Source: Colius striatus (Eukaryota > Chordata > Aves > Coliiformes > Coliidae). Taken from it: a stretch of 64,000 bases of DNA. Shown here one piece after another: positions 23,351 through 35,905 of this stretch (position 1 is the stretch's first letter; the number at the start of each line of letters is the position of its first letter). Both the position numbers and the translations under genes were made by a program. Where the stretch lies: positions 9,920,001 to 9,984,000 of the forward strand of contig NC_084763.1 of NCBI RefSeq assembly GCF_028858725.1, read 5' to 3'. The notes under the pieces are model-generated. The model was given only the letters and a program-made list of their open reading frames with translations, had not been told where the DNA came from and did not search any database.

Positions 23351-26300
23351 GCGTGGTTTTTTTAGAGGTGCTCGAAAGGACAGACAGGATGGAGTCTTGT
23401 AGAACAGCGCTGCGGTGTCATTGCCGTTTCATGTAATTGCCTACCTTGCCGATCTGTCTAGTGGTGGGCGTGTATATAGTAGTACCTACGGAGACCCAGG
23501 ATGGGCTTCAATGTTTACGTGCAGATTTGAAGAGTCGAATAATTCATAGCTTTTCTAGACTAAATATATGTGTAGTATAGCTTTAAAGTTAGCCATCTGC
23601 ATGCCTGAGTTTTTCCAGTATTTAATACTTTTTCTGTTATGAACAGGACAAGTACCTACAGCTTTTGAAACAACTGTAATAACGAAATAGAAATGGATGT
23701 GTATTTTAGTTAGCATCTGTGTTTTTAGAGGTTTTCTTGCAGAGCCATAGCTTGGCTTTCTACATTACTTTGTAATCATAGTGGCCCTGAAAGGCTGCAT
23801 GGTGCTGGGACCTCACCCAGGGCTGTACCTATGTGAATTTTGCTAAGATGATGTGTCTAGATCATTAAAATACATGATTAACTTAGTTCAGTTTCTTGTG
23901 AATGTATCAGGAGAACTAGGTAATTCTTAATATTAAATATACTCAGATGTGTAAGTCTTGCAGTCTCATCCTCTGGGTATAGGTGTCAACACTTCCAAAT
24001 ATTTTTGTGTGTGGAGTACAAGGGTTGTGCTATACTTGGTGCTGCACAGCAAACATCTTGCAGGAACAGAGCAAAGTAGAAGCAGTGATGCTTCTGCTTA
24101 ATTAGTATTTTTTTTACTACACTTTGGACAGGTATTTGTTGTTGGTTTTCTTTGAGGCAGACTTTTTTTTTTTGGTCCTGTGGTTACGAAACAGACCGCA
24201 ATTGGTGCAAATCCTAAAATCCTCTTCCTTAATTTAGTGGCTGCTGCTTTTTTGAGATGAAATTTTATATGTATGAGAGATCCATTATAAGACTCATAAC
24301 CTGTCAGGCACTAACTTACGGTTAGTTAAGCTACATTAATTATTAATCTAATTTCTTAAGGCAGAAATGCTTGAATTTATAGTTGAACATCATCATATCG
24401 TGAATATTTAAGGGAGTAACGTGTATTTTTGAACCAGAACATGAGCTGTTAAATCAAACAGCCTAGCTTCCTTAGCATGCTAGAGTTCAGTCTTTTCTGA
24501 ACATACTTGATACATGGCTGGATCGTGCTGGAGACATCCATGGCCCATATTTTTTTTTTCAAAGTTTAATTTTCCAAAACAAGTCAAGTCTTTCAACAAA
24601 ATAGAAACACCCTTGGGGATGGAAACTACCTGTGCTCAGCGTTAGAAGGCCAAGTTGCCAAGTTGTTGGTTTATCTTGTGCTAATTTTATTTCTAGGCAG
24701 GTATTTCCTTTAGTGTATAACTTCCTTCAGGAGCAGAAAAACAGGAAAGAAACTGGTAATGAGGAGTACGTTGTAACCAAGTACATTGTTAGTGTGGAGT
24801 CTGACACTTCCAGCCTCTGGCTTCTATGTAGGTTCAGAAAGCTGAACTCCCTCAAAGTTGTAAGTGACCTCTCATGCGCAATATGTATAGAAAACAATAG
24901 CAGTTTACACATGAACAGTAATTTTTGAGATGGTAACATCTTTGTTTTTTCATGAAATTTCACGTTGCTTCATTAGACTCTCTGTGGTGTCCTTGTGTTT
25001 GTGGACTGCAGTGCTATCAAAGACACCTTTGATAGCTTTAGAAAAGAGGAAAACTTCCAAGTCCTGAACTGCTTCATCAATTACCTACTACTTTTTCACT
25101 GCCAAGGATGCAAATTTGATACATTACTCAAGACTCTAGAGCTTCTACCTCCTTTTTTCTTCTTTTCTTATCTTTAAGATCTGTTGGCTGGGTGCATTTA
25201 TTTCCATAATTGCTTGTCATCGTTTTTAGCACTAGTATTCCCCCTCACTGTTAGTTGGTATGATCCTTTTGCACCACGTTGATTTGTAACTCAGCATGTC
25301 TTTAATAGTATGGCAGTACTGAAGTGCTCAGCTTGGTACTTGGATTGCCATCTTCACACACATGAGTGCCTGTGTAGTTTGACTTACAGTGGCTCAGTTC
25401 TTAATTCTGATGTTTTATTATGTTAAAAATAGCGAATGACTCACTTCTTTAGGCGAGTTTTTACTTGTCATTTGAATGAAACTGCCCTTGGTTGCGAATA
25501 GGTGTTTGAGTAGAAGTGCACCAAAGTAGTATTTGAAGCTTTTTAATATTAGTTACAACTAGATTAGATAAGCTGAATGTCCAGGGAAGTAAGTTTGGGT
25601 GGTTGTTTTTTCTTTTCTTGGTTTTTTTTTTTTTTTTACCAGCCAAACACAGAGGTTTACTCAAGTAGGATTTCTGCTTTGTGGTGTTAGAATTCAAGAG
25701 CTATTTAGATGGCTGAAGATGCAGATAGGAATGTGTGAGACCTTCATTGACCTTAAAGTGTTTCCCAGAATGTTATTGGAAGTTAGGCATGTAATCTAGC
25801 GGACTTAACAGGATTTTCAGAACTTATTTCTTTTCCTAGTATAAAAAGGTCCTTAAAAAAACCCAAAATTGCATGTTTATGTATCTTGTTTTACCTTTCT
25901 TCTAATTTGAAAAAAATAACATTTTGTTTTGAATGTAGTGCAGTTGAAGAATGTTACATCTGTGTCTCTTAAACTGTTCCCTACTACTGAAACTGGAAAT
26001 AGTCAATATTCCATGCTACACGTTGAAGTTTACTGTTAACATTTGGGTGTAGGGAGTGCAGTGTATATCTCTGTTCATCAATCTTTGCCTGACCTCAGAG
26101 GATACACTGATTCAAGGAAGGCAATTAACAGCCTGTCCCGTAACTCATTAACATTTGATGACTAATTTTTTGAATGGTCTTGTTCTGATTGGAAGTGCGT
26201 GAACAAATGTTACAAGCCACCTCATTAAAATTATTGAAGCTATAAGGAATAATTAATTAAAACAGAAGCGTCTTATCATCCTGTTGCTCTCCAGCTTGGT

Positions 26301-29300
26301 AGGGAGGTACTTTAGATCACCTGGTAGTTTAATTTGCACTCCAGTGCTGCGGTGGCCTTCCAGCAGCTGCTGACGACCCAGCCCTGTTTTAGCCAGCGGA
26401 CTTCTAAGAAGTTACCCAGAACAAAACAGTTGTTTCGGTGACATTGCTGAAGGGGAAAATCTTATTCATAGAACTTATATTCAAGGATTATTTTTTATTC
26501 TGTCAGAAATTCAGTTCAGGATATTAAGCTAACTTCAGCCATAGATTTTCCTTCTTCTCCTGTGTAAATCAGAAATTGTCCCCCACTATGAAGTTAGGAA
26601 AGCTATCGAGGACTGCAGCGTGCCTGGAGACATCTTTTCAAGTTCATAGTTTTTCAGTTAGCTGAGCATTAAGAGCTAAGCCAACTAAGCACAGAGGTGT
26701 GAGGTTGGGACCGAGGAGAACTGAGCATCTTGCATTTCTGCTTTGGCGAGTATTTGGCTTTGGACAGGCTGATTCTTATGTGCCTCAGTTTTCCAGCCTC
26801 TAAAGTGAGGAGAGTATTGCCTTTAAAAGTGTCTTGAACTCCTCAGAGACATATGAGAAGTAGGTAGTCTTGGATGACTTTCCAGGCACAAAACAATGTT
26901 CCTACACTGCTTATCCTAATGTTTTGCACAGATTCACCTCCCTTGGGTAAATGACAGTATAAGTGGCAATAATTTTAGACCAGAAATTCAGAAACCCTGG
27001 ATTAATAGCTGAGGAGCTATTAATGTGGTTCCAATACAACGGAATGGGATACGACTCCTGACCTTGTGAGAAAGACAAGATTTTGTTCTTTAGCAAATGT
27101 GTGGATGTGGAAAACGGGTGACGTGCGTAGCGGGTCCCTACTGTGTGCACACTCTGGAGCACGTCATGGAACGGAGATGGTTTCAGATGAGCTGCACACC
27201 AAGGACTCCCGCTTTGGAAACATACAGTTCAAAGGTGGTTCACATCGTATAAATGTTCTGCAACAAGACTCCTGTCATCTCCTCCATCTTTTCTGCTACA
27301 GAGGGTCATACTCAAATGTTCCAGCTATTTATAGCAGTTAATTTCACAGTTTCAGCTCGTCTCCTGTTGAACAGGTCTGCTTTTTCAGTTACCGACTGTC
27401 AGCTGCATGCTGCCAAAAATGTCTTTAATCTTACTAGCAGGTGAATATCAATTTCTCCATGGCATCCATGACTGGTTCTGCTACCTAATGACTAAACCAG
27501 TGCATATTTGTTTTCTCATTCTTTTTTTTCCCCATTTCTGAAGACTTATATTCTTTAAAATTACATCAGAATAGGAAGTTGTGATATGGATGACTTCTTG
27601 TGCTTAAAGCTTAGTACTACTGATGCTCTGCCCAAACAGAGCTTCATCCACGAGCTTGTATTGTTCTTTAAACTGTACTCCCAAGGCAGGAAAAACAATG
27701 CTGTCAAGAGACCCCAGATATCAGCAGAGCCACAAGCTGTTCATTTCTGCTGGCCTAACACTCTTAGAAAGTCTGTATGTCTCTATAGCCGTTCAGTGTG
27801 AAATCTGTCAATGGATTAGGTTACCTGTTAAGCTGTTATCAGGTAACCAGGGTAGTGGTCAGTGTCGCAGAGAGGATGCATGCTAGTTTGGTGAAAAGAG
27901 GCTGTGACTTGAAGCAGAAGGTCATTGCTTTTGAATGGCAGTATCTTTGTATGTCCTTGACACACTTGTGGTTTAGTGACTTCAGTGGTCAACTGCGCCT
28001 GAACCTTGAAGGTCTGAAGTCAAGACAGACTAATCTAATTGTTGTTATAGCAGACAGTAGTCTCTCCTTCCTCCTCCAAATATTTAACACCTTTCATGTT
28101 TTTCTTAATTAACTGGCTTTACCTAAGCAAGTAGTGAACACAGGGTTTGACAATTTTGTCTGTTTTCTAGTTAAACAATCAGTGAAAACAGAGTTTGAGG
28201 TGCCTGTTTGTGTATTTTTCTTGACTTAAAAAGATCAGTGACACTAAATTAGTGGTAATTAACGTTGCATTAATTATGCATATCTGTTTCCAGTGAGTGA
28301 ATGTTAAAGGACAGCTGTCTTTGAATTGTTTTACAGGCAGGGCTCTGTTGACACAGCAGATCTTTGATATGGCTGGCAGGTATTTCTACAGCCTTCATCT
28401 TAGACAAAGTTGTGTGGTTTTTCTATGGAACTTAAAAGATGTAATTTCAAGTAAAGTATTTCTGCATTCACCATTCATCATGAACTGTATTGATTGTTAT
28501 GTCATAGACATCAGCCAAACACATCACTGGTTATTTCTTGACTTTGGAATGAGAAAGAACAGTAGAGATCTGGAAGTATTTGATAAGTGTGGTACACTGG
28601 TGTCCTCAATGATGATGATTTTACTGTCACAACTATCCCATTCTTAATTACATTTCTGGGTTCACATGGGAGATAAGGTAATACCTGACCCCATTTTTAA
28701 GAGGAGGAGAAATGTCCAAACAAGAAAAAGCAGACTTTGGTAGCTTGTGGTCCTTGTTTTTTGACCACTGCAAGAGTTTTGACCCCTGCTATTCCACCAT
28801 CCCTTTGCTTTTGTTGTCTCCCGATTTTTTGCTTTCTCCTGTCTGCAGCACTCATGCCTACCTGTCTGTGTGGAAATGACTCAGAAAGCAAAAAAAGAAA
28901 CCACCAGGAAGGCAAAATGTTAAGAGGGTGAAGGCCTCCACTGAGAAGATGAATCAAACAAGCACTGGGAATATAGGCTGTTATGTTTGTTTAATCTTTG
29001 GCTCTGGTTCTGCTTGTTCTCTAGTAGGATGCCAAATGTGAAATTAAATGGGTTGATGATGACGTGGAGAGTTGAGCTGGAAAATGATGGAATGTTGAAG
29101 AAACTACATGTATCTTTTTAGTGGCCTAGCATCAGTAATGTATAAGCAGACAAAAGTATAGAAACAAAAAAAATAGCCGTTCAATATAAAAATGAGAAAA
29201 TGTGGCTATCTCATCAATGCTTAGAGGAAGTGCACAAGTGTACCCAGTGGGGACACTGAGTAACAATTGGCAGAGGAATAAAGTCTTGCTGAACCTCATT

Positions 29301-29575
29301 TTATCTTTCCAGACTGAGAAGCTGTGCTGCTGAAATAAATTACCTTAATTCCTGTGTCTTGGTCTTGATGAGATTTAATATACTGACCCTTCAGCTTTTC
29401 ATTTATCTTCAATACTTTTGCTTTTGAATTTCTTTCTCTACAAGAGTTTTAGTGGAAGTAATAGTAAGTACTAATTTAGAAAGAAGTTTGTTAGACAACT
29501 ACTTTTAAGGGGGAACTATGAAAAGTTTTTGAAAAGGTGCTAACATGTAAATTAATTGTATTTTCCTGCTTTCAG
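22794..29575 (+). other. KBTBD2 intron 1 (presumed)
   Basis: About 6.8 kb of mostly AT-rich DNA lies between the CpG island and the first coding exon. I see no coding exons, RNA genes or CR1 copies. Its short open frames (for example 24632-24928 and 28297-28647, plus) have no family resemblance or splice support. Confidence 0.55.
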
Positions 29576-29933
29576 TCACTCAAGTGCAGCCGGTGATCAG
29601 GAGATGTTACCACGAAATCTACCTCAGACTTCGCTTGTGCTCATCCATTCGCTACATGGTAGCTCTCAACAGGAGTTCTACAGACCTTCTTGAAAGTCTC
29701 TGAACAGACTGTGACATCAAGTAAAGCATGATGACCTCATAGTAGGTCAAAGTCCGAAATATCGATTCATCAGTCCGGGAGAACACTGCCTATTTTGATC
29801 AGTGTCACTTCTGAAGGTTTCAGACCTCCTGCTCTTTCTTCTCTGGTTACTTCAGAAACATTCAACTGACCTTTCTCTGGCAAAAAGATTCTGACTTTCT
29901 CTCTGGTCCTGGAAATATTAATGGAATACAGTC
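29576..29933 (+). other. KBTBD2 5' UTR part of coding exon 1, with upstream AUGs
   Basis: The exon begins after ttttcctgctttcag. Four upstream reading frames precede the KBTBD2 start: 29604-29693 (29 codons plus stop), an overlapping frame from about 29655 (15 codons), a very short ATG ATG ACC TCA TAG, and an ATG at 29921 that overlaps the true start at 29934 in another frame and runs past it. I chose 29934 because it gives the exact family N terminus. Confidence 0.7.
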
Positions 29934-32900
29934 ATGTCTACCCAGGACGAGAGGCAGATAAATACAGAGTATGCTGTATCCTTGCTGGAGCAGTTAAAAT
30001 TCTTTTATGAACAGCAGTTGCTAACTGACATAGTGTTGATTGTTGAGGGCACTGAATTTCCTTGCCATAAGATGGTTCTTGCAACATGCAGCTCGTATTT
30101 CAGGTAAGTATTCAAACTAGGATCTGTTAATTCTGGAAAAATCTCTGATATCTCTTTTTGAGTGCAATATTACCTCCTTGATTAACAGTTAATGTCCTGG
30201 CAGAGTTCAAAAGATCAGCAAAGTAAGTTAAAAAAAAATCTAAATATCATTACTTGCCAGCATCGTAAGAGTAAAATAAACTTTCTAGCATCTCTTGCCT
30301 CCCTCTGGGCAGATCCTGTGTAGTTCTAATAGGAACTGGGTTAAAAAAAAAAACACAGAAAATCCCACTTGTGATGGGTTGTTTTCTTTAGGGAGTTAAT
30401 TGTGTCTGAATTATTAGTAAATTTTTATTCTTCATACATATTCCTTGAATATTCAGTCTTTTTCTTTCCCAAGGTTGGGTAACAAGTATTTTTGAGACTT
30501 GGCTATGGGAGTTCCATTGTTGTGTTTATTAGCTGTAGTGTCTTAGCAGAAGCCTCTGCTAAAAGCAGGGATTGCTGTGCAAATTCATGGCTTCCTTTTT
30601 TGAATCATGTGGTTTTCTCTGCTTAACAAAGAAACCAGAAACTCTTCTCTTGCCTGAGTCTTGCTGCAGTGCAACAGTTTTTTTGGATGTGTGTGGGGTT
30701 TTCTTTGGGTTGTCTTTTCCCCCTAGTGAGAGACTTGCAATTCTGAATTCAGTAGCTCGTGCTTCCCAGGTGTCCTGTTTTTTTTGGCTTTTGAAAACTT
30801 TTTATTAATGAGGTAAATCAAATGTTATTACTATGTGCAGATACCTTCAGAGTAAGTCTTAGATTAGGGACCCTGAATTTTCTGCTGTGATTAATCATCT
30901 TTTGTTGAAAACACAGTGTAATTAACCTCCCTGTATGGAAGGAGTTTTGAATCTTGAAACCAATCTTGGTGACATCCACACGTTTCACCTCCCGGATGCA
31001 CTGTGGAGGGATTATAACTCTTTTTTTCCCTATTTAATCAAGGGAAGATTTGCAAATTCCTTTTTTTTGTTGTTTTTTGCTGTGGTGGGCTCACTCTATG
31101 GAACACTTTCTGAAGCATTTTCTGTGTTCTGTTTGCTTTCATGGTTTTTGGTGTTTAATTTTTTTTGTCAATGATGATGAGCCTGGTAAAATTTTTAGCA
31201 ACAAGTATTCTGTGATAACTAGGTAATGATTATTGCTGTTGGCCTTGTACAGATGACATAGTTTTAACATGTGAAACAACAGTCACTCAAACTGTGGCCA
31301 GATTTCATGTGGGTGGCTAATCATAAGGTTGGAAAGCTGTCACGAGTCCATGTAGCGTGCTGCATTAGAGTAGGTACTCACATCTCTTATTCATATGTTT
31401 ATTGTTTATGGAATGAAGTTTTAGCACTGGTTAAAAGAAGCATCAAGCTTATGGTTTTGTCATGTCTGTTTTCCTTCTCTACTTCAGTTGACAAAAAGAT
31501 GCTCAGCTTCCTAAATTTAGCTTTATTATGAAAAATTGATAGCTCTTGAAGGAGGCTGCAGGGAGAGGAAGAACAGAGAAGCATGATCCACCCATGGTGT
31601 GTGACTGCACCCAGCTTACCTTCCCTCTCACGCAGGTTGCCCTGAGTCAAGATGCTTAGGAGGCAGGGAGATGAGGCTGGGGCAGGAGGGAGTGGGGCAC
31701 TGCCTTTAGATCGAGTACTTCTCTGAGTGGATTTGCGTAGAGAACAGATCTCCATATTCCCTTCGCAGGTGCAGCTGGAGGCAGGACTGTAGGGTGCACT
31801 CATTGTCCTTTCCAGCTTCTGTCATATCTGGTTTCCTAAAAAGCCCCAAATAAAGAGCCTTGAGCTGAATTTCCATGCAACTATTAATACAAATCAATGT
31901 CCCTCACTTTAATAAAATTGTCAGGTATCTGCTTTGTGGTACTAGAATTGGATTATTTCTGAACTGTGGTGAGATTAAAAAAACAGAATGGGCAATAGGT
32001 AGGTAAACCATTATGGAAACAATAACCTTTTCTTAAAGGTGCCTTTCTACTTTTTTCAGGAAGCTATAATGGAGATACTTGCACTTTTTTTTTCTTTAAA
32101 GTCAGATAAGTCTTTTCTGTCACCAATTTTTGTCTGCAAACTTGAATCTTACTGCATGTTACAATGACTGGTATATAAGATGTACTTCAAGGAGTGCTAG
32201 TCCTTGCTCCATTTCTGAGCTTTCTCCTCCCAGAAGAGTGTGCTTTTTGGTGTGCCTTAGCTCAGTCCATGACATAAATCTGTTTTGACAGTCTTTTCTG
32301 GAGGATGTTTCTTCCCATTTATCATCACCTGACAGGAGAAAGTTTTAAATTTCATCATTAAAACTTAAAAATCTAAATTAGACTTCTCTGTTGGTGAACA
32401 CAGAAGAGTTTGCATACATACAAAGTATTTCTACAGAAGTCACTGATGGTACTGTTTTGTACAAATGCTTTATCCTAAATACTAAATTGCTGTAAACAGG
32501 CAACCAAAAAGACTGTTCAGCTTTTGGAGAGTAACCACTGAAGACCTACAAGTGACTGTTGAAGATTATTGTACTTACTGTGGTTGTCTTGCTATGTTTA
32601 TTTCTCCTCAGAGCCATGTTCATGAGTGGGCTGAGTGAAAGCAAACAGACACACGTGCATCTGAGGAATGTGGATGCAGCCACTTTACAAATTATCATAA
32701 CTTACGCATACACGGGTAACTTGGCAATAAGTGACAGCACAGTGGAACAGCTGTACGAAACCGCCTGCTTCTTACAGGTAGGAGTGTTTTGTCGGAGTAC
32801 GAAGTAACTGCTGCCAATCTCTGAACCATTTCTTTCTTTATCTTGTTAAACAGTCTTTTCTGTTTGGTTATTTCAAAATGCTGTTGTTCTGTTTGCTCCA

Positions 32901-34718
32901 TACAGGCACCAGTTACTTGCCAGCTAAGTTTCATGCACACATCCCTCCTTGCTTTTTGGTCCCTATTGAGGGTGGAAGTAAAAGAGTGTGTTTGTAACAT
33001 CTGAAAAACTAGTTTCTCCAGTGGACATAATCGTGTCGTGTATGATCAGTATGAAGTAGTCGAGTCACTGCTGTACTTTGTGTATAGATAATACTTCAGG
33101 CTTTAAGGGTGTTGAACAACACTAAACAGAGGTGCTTGGTGCTTGGCAGTAATACTCAGCGTGGCTTTTCTTTGCGTTACAGGTAGATGATGTGTTGCAG
33201 CGGTGCAGAGAATACCTAATCAAAAAAATCAACGCGGAAAACTGCGTGCGCCTCCTGAGTTTTGCTGATCTCTTCAGCTGTGAAGAGCTAAAACAGAGTG
33301 CTAAAAGAATGGTAGAGCACAAGTTCACAGCTGTGTACCACCAGGAAGCTTTCATGCAACTGTCCCATGACCTACTGATCGATATCTTAAGCAGCGACAA
33401 CTTAAACGTGGAAAAGGAGGAGACTGTTCGGGAAGCTGCGATGCTGTGGCTGGAGTACAACACGGAGTCGCGCTCGCAGTACCTGTCCTCTGTCCTCAGC
33501 CAGATCCGCATCGACGCGCTGTCGGAGGTGACGCAGAGAGCCTGGTTCCAAGGCTTACCGCCCAACGATAAGTCAGTGGTGGTGCAGGGACTCTACAAAT
33601 CCATGCCCAAGTTCTTCAAGCCCCGACTCGGTATGACGAAGGAGGAGATGATGATATTCATCGAGGCTGCTGCTGAAAACCCTGGTAGTCTTTATTCTTC
33701 TGTCTGTTACAGCCCCCAGGCAGAAAAAGTTTACAAACTCTGTAGCCCTCCAGCTGACTTGCATAAGGTTGGGACGCTCGTGACTCCCGATAATGACATC
33801 TATATAGCAGGGGGGCAGGTTCCTCTGAAAAACACAAAAACCAATCACAGTAAAAGCAGCAAACTCCAGGTGGCCTTCAGAACTGTGAATTGCTTTTACT
33901 GGTTTGATGCACAGCAAAACACTTGGTTTCCAAAGACACCGATGCTCTTTGTTCGTATAAAGCCATCCCTGGTCTGCTGTGAAGGATACATCTATGCAAT
34001 TGGAGGAGACAGCGTCGGTGGAGAGCTCAACAGGAGAACTGTGGAGAGATACGATACCGAGAAAGACGAGTGGACCATGGTGAGCCCGCTGCCTTGCGCG
34101 TGGCAGTGGAGCACAGCGGTAGCCGTTCACAACTGCATTTATGTAATGGCACACAACTTGATGTACTGTTATTTTCCCAGGTCAGATGCTTGGGTAGAAA
34201 TGGCTATGCGACAAACAAGTAGGTGTTTTGCTTCAGCTGCTGCTTTTGGTGACAAAATATTCTATATTGGAGGACTGCACATTGCCAGCAATTCTGGCAT
34301 AAGGCTCCCAAGCAGTACTGTTGACGGGTCTTCCGTAACGGTGGAAATCTACGACGTGAATAAAAACGAATGGAGGATGGCAGCCAATATCCCTGCCAAG
34401 CGTTACTCCGACCCCTGCGTCAGAGCCGTCGTCATCTCCAACTCCTTGTGTGTCTTTATCCGAGAAACCCACATGAACGAGCGAGCCAAGTATGCCACCT
34501 ACCAGTACGACCTGGAGCTCGACCGCTGGTTCCTCAGGCAGCACATATCGGAGCGTGTGCTGTGGGACTTGGGGAAGGACTTCCGGTGCACCGTAGGAAA
34601 GCTCTATCCGTCTTGCCTTGAAGAGTCCCCGTGGAAACCTCCAACGTATCTCTTCTCCCCAGATGGAGCTGATGAATTTGAGCTGGATGGGGAGATGGTT
34701 ACTTTACCACCTGTATAG
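29934..34718 (+). CDS. KBTBD2: KBTBD2, BTB-BACK-Kelch protein, complete
   Basis: KBTBD2 is a substrate adaptor of CUL3-RING ubiquitin ligases; in mouse it targets the PI3K subunit p85-alpha and so tunes insulin signalling. Coding exons are 29934-30103, 32612-32777 and 33183-34718, all GT-AG with matching phases. They give 623 codons plus TAG, the same length as human KBTBD2. The N terminus is [20 protein letters not shown]. The BTB domain covers roughly 20-130 and includes [19 protein letters not shown]. The BACK domain covers roughly 135-235 ([17 protein letters not shown]). The C-terminal Kelch region starts near 310, with repeats around [28 protein letters not shown] and [11 protein letters not shown]. 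The protein ends MVTLPPV. Similarity to human is very high, so it is a functional housekeeping gene. It converges on AVL9. Confidence 0.98.
33183..34718 (+). CDS. KBTBD2: KBTBD2 last coding exon
   Basis: This single 1,536-nt exon codes for the end of the BTB domain, the whole BACK domain and all Kelch repeats, starting [20 protein letters not shown] after the acceptor cgttacag. The large terminal exon agrees with the recalled mammalian gene structure. Confidence 0.97.
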   Translation, partial: VDDVLQRCREYLIKKINAENCVRLLSFADLFSCEELKQSAKRMVEHKFTAVYHQEAFMQLSHDLLIDILSSDNLNVEKEETVREAAMLWLEYNTESRSQYLSSVLSQIRIDALSEVTQRAWFQGLPPNDKSVVVQGLYKSMPKFFKPRLGMTKEEMMIFIEAAAENPGSLYSSVCYSPQAEKVYKLCSPPADLHKVGTLVTPDNDIYIAGGQVPLKNTKTNHSKSSKLQVAFRTVNCFYWFDAQQNTWFPKTPMLFVRIKPSLVCCEGYIYAIGGDSVGGELNRRTVERYDTEKDEWTMVSPLPCAWQWSTAVAVHNCIYVMAHNLMYCYFPRSDAWVEMAMRQTSRCFASAAAFGDKIFYIGGLHIASNSGIRLPSSTVDGSSVTVEIYDVNKNEWRMAANIPAKRYSDPCVRAVVISNSLCVFIRETHMNERAKYATYQYDLELDRWFLRQHISERVLWDLGKDFRCTVGKLYPSCLEESPWKPPTYLFSPDGADEFELDGEMVTLPPV

Positions 34719-35905
34719 CTCCCCGCTTAGGACTGCACAACCAATCCTGTGCTCGGTAATCCCGAAACAGATGGTTGTGAAAGAACAGGTCTGGAAACAG
34801 ATGTCAAACCTGTCTTTCATGAGTTGTATTTTTATGCCCTACCTAACACTTGCCGTCATTCAGTATGAATCAGTGAAATGAGCAGATACGCTTCCATAAT
34901 CTGAAATACTATTATCTGGTAATTGAGAACCATATGTATATCATGAGCTTTAAGCATCTGACTTGTCTAAAGAATTAATTCCTAGTTCTACAAAGTCTCA
35001 GTTCAGGAAAATTAGCTTCAGAAAAAAGTAGTTACTGTTTCTAGGCTGATGTCACAACTCTTTGAAAGTATCTTCCAGTTATATTTGAACTCCTTCTGGA
35101 TATCCTAGGTAAGTGCTAGTTATATAATTGTCGGTGCGGCCTAATTAAAGAACTGTGCTGCACTTCCTTAATACTGATATCCACATTGGTATAGCAATGC
35201 CATTGAAAGAAAAAGAAACAAATCCCATGGATCTACCTGTGGTAGGAAGGGTAGATCTTCCATTGTATGGTAACATGTGCAGGGCAAAATGACTGCAGGT
35301 TCAGTCAAGCTGTATGATGAGGTGCATGTATTCTATTTTCACTAACTTATACCTGTCTATCTAGAATACAGGTCTTCCAAGCAGCTGGTAGTTTACCAGG
35401 TGTGGACTTAAGTTGCTGGGCTTGCAATAGGAGTTGCCAGCCCTCACAGTGCGGGTCGATGTGGAGCTTTAATCAGTAAATGTCTCCACAGTCTGTATTA
35501 CAGTAACATTGGCTCATGTATATTACTTCCTGCTGCTGATGTATTTTTTTTCCATTGTAAAACAAAGTTTTAGTGTGGATTAACCAGGTCTTTATTTTCT
35601 GTTAATTTAATAACAAGCGTTACTGTAGTGTGATTGTGTATAGATACCCCTTAGCTACCAGGTTTTTTTACTTCTGGGGGGAAGCGAACTGTTCAGGAAT
35701 ATCCTGTGCTCTGTGTGCAGGGGAGCAGATGACTAGTGCTGCTCTGGCATTAATCCCAGGAACCACTAGCAGTAGCGGGGCGCCGCCAATCTAACACGAA
35801 CACAGGTGCTTCATGACAAACCTTACTAGCATGTTCAGCTGCATCATGTTCTGGCACTGTATTTTGAATGACATTAATTTATTAAAAAAGACTGAATCCA
35901 GCCGC
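34719..35905 (+). other. KBTBD2 3' UTR with poly(A) signal
   Basis: This is non-coding sequence after the TAG. ATTAAA at 35881-35886 is followed by a T/G-rich stretch (gcgtctgagtctgctttctg) and is the best cleavage signal. No AATAAA lies closer in this strand. Confidence 0.6.

Noticed and set aside
33573-34154. 193-codon minus-strand frame
   Set aside because: Antisense of the conserved KBTBD2 Kelch exon; no independent evidence.
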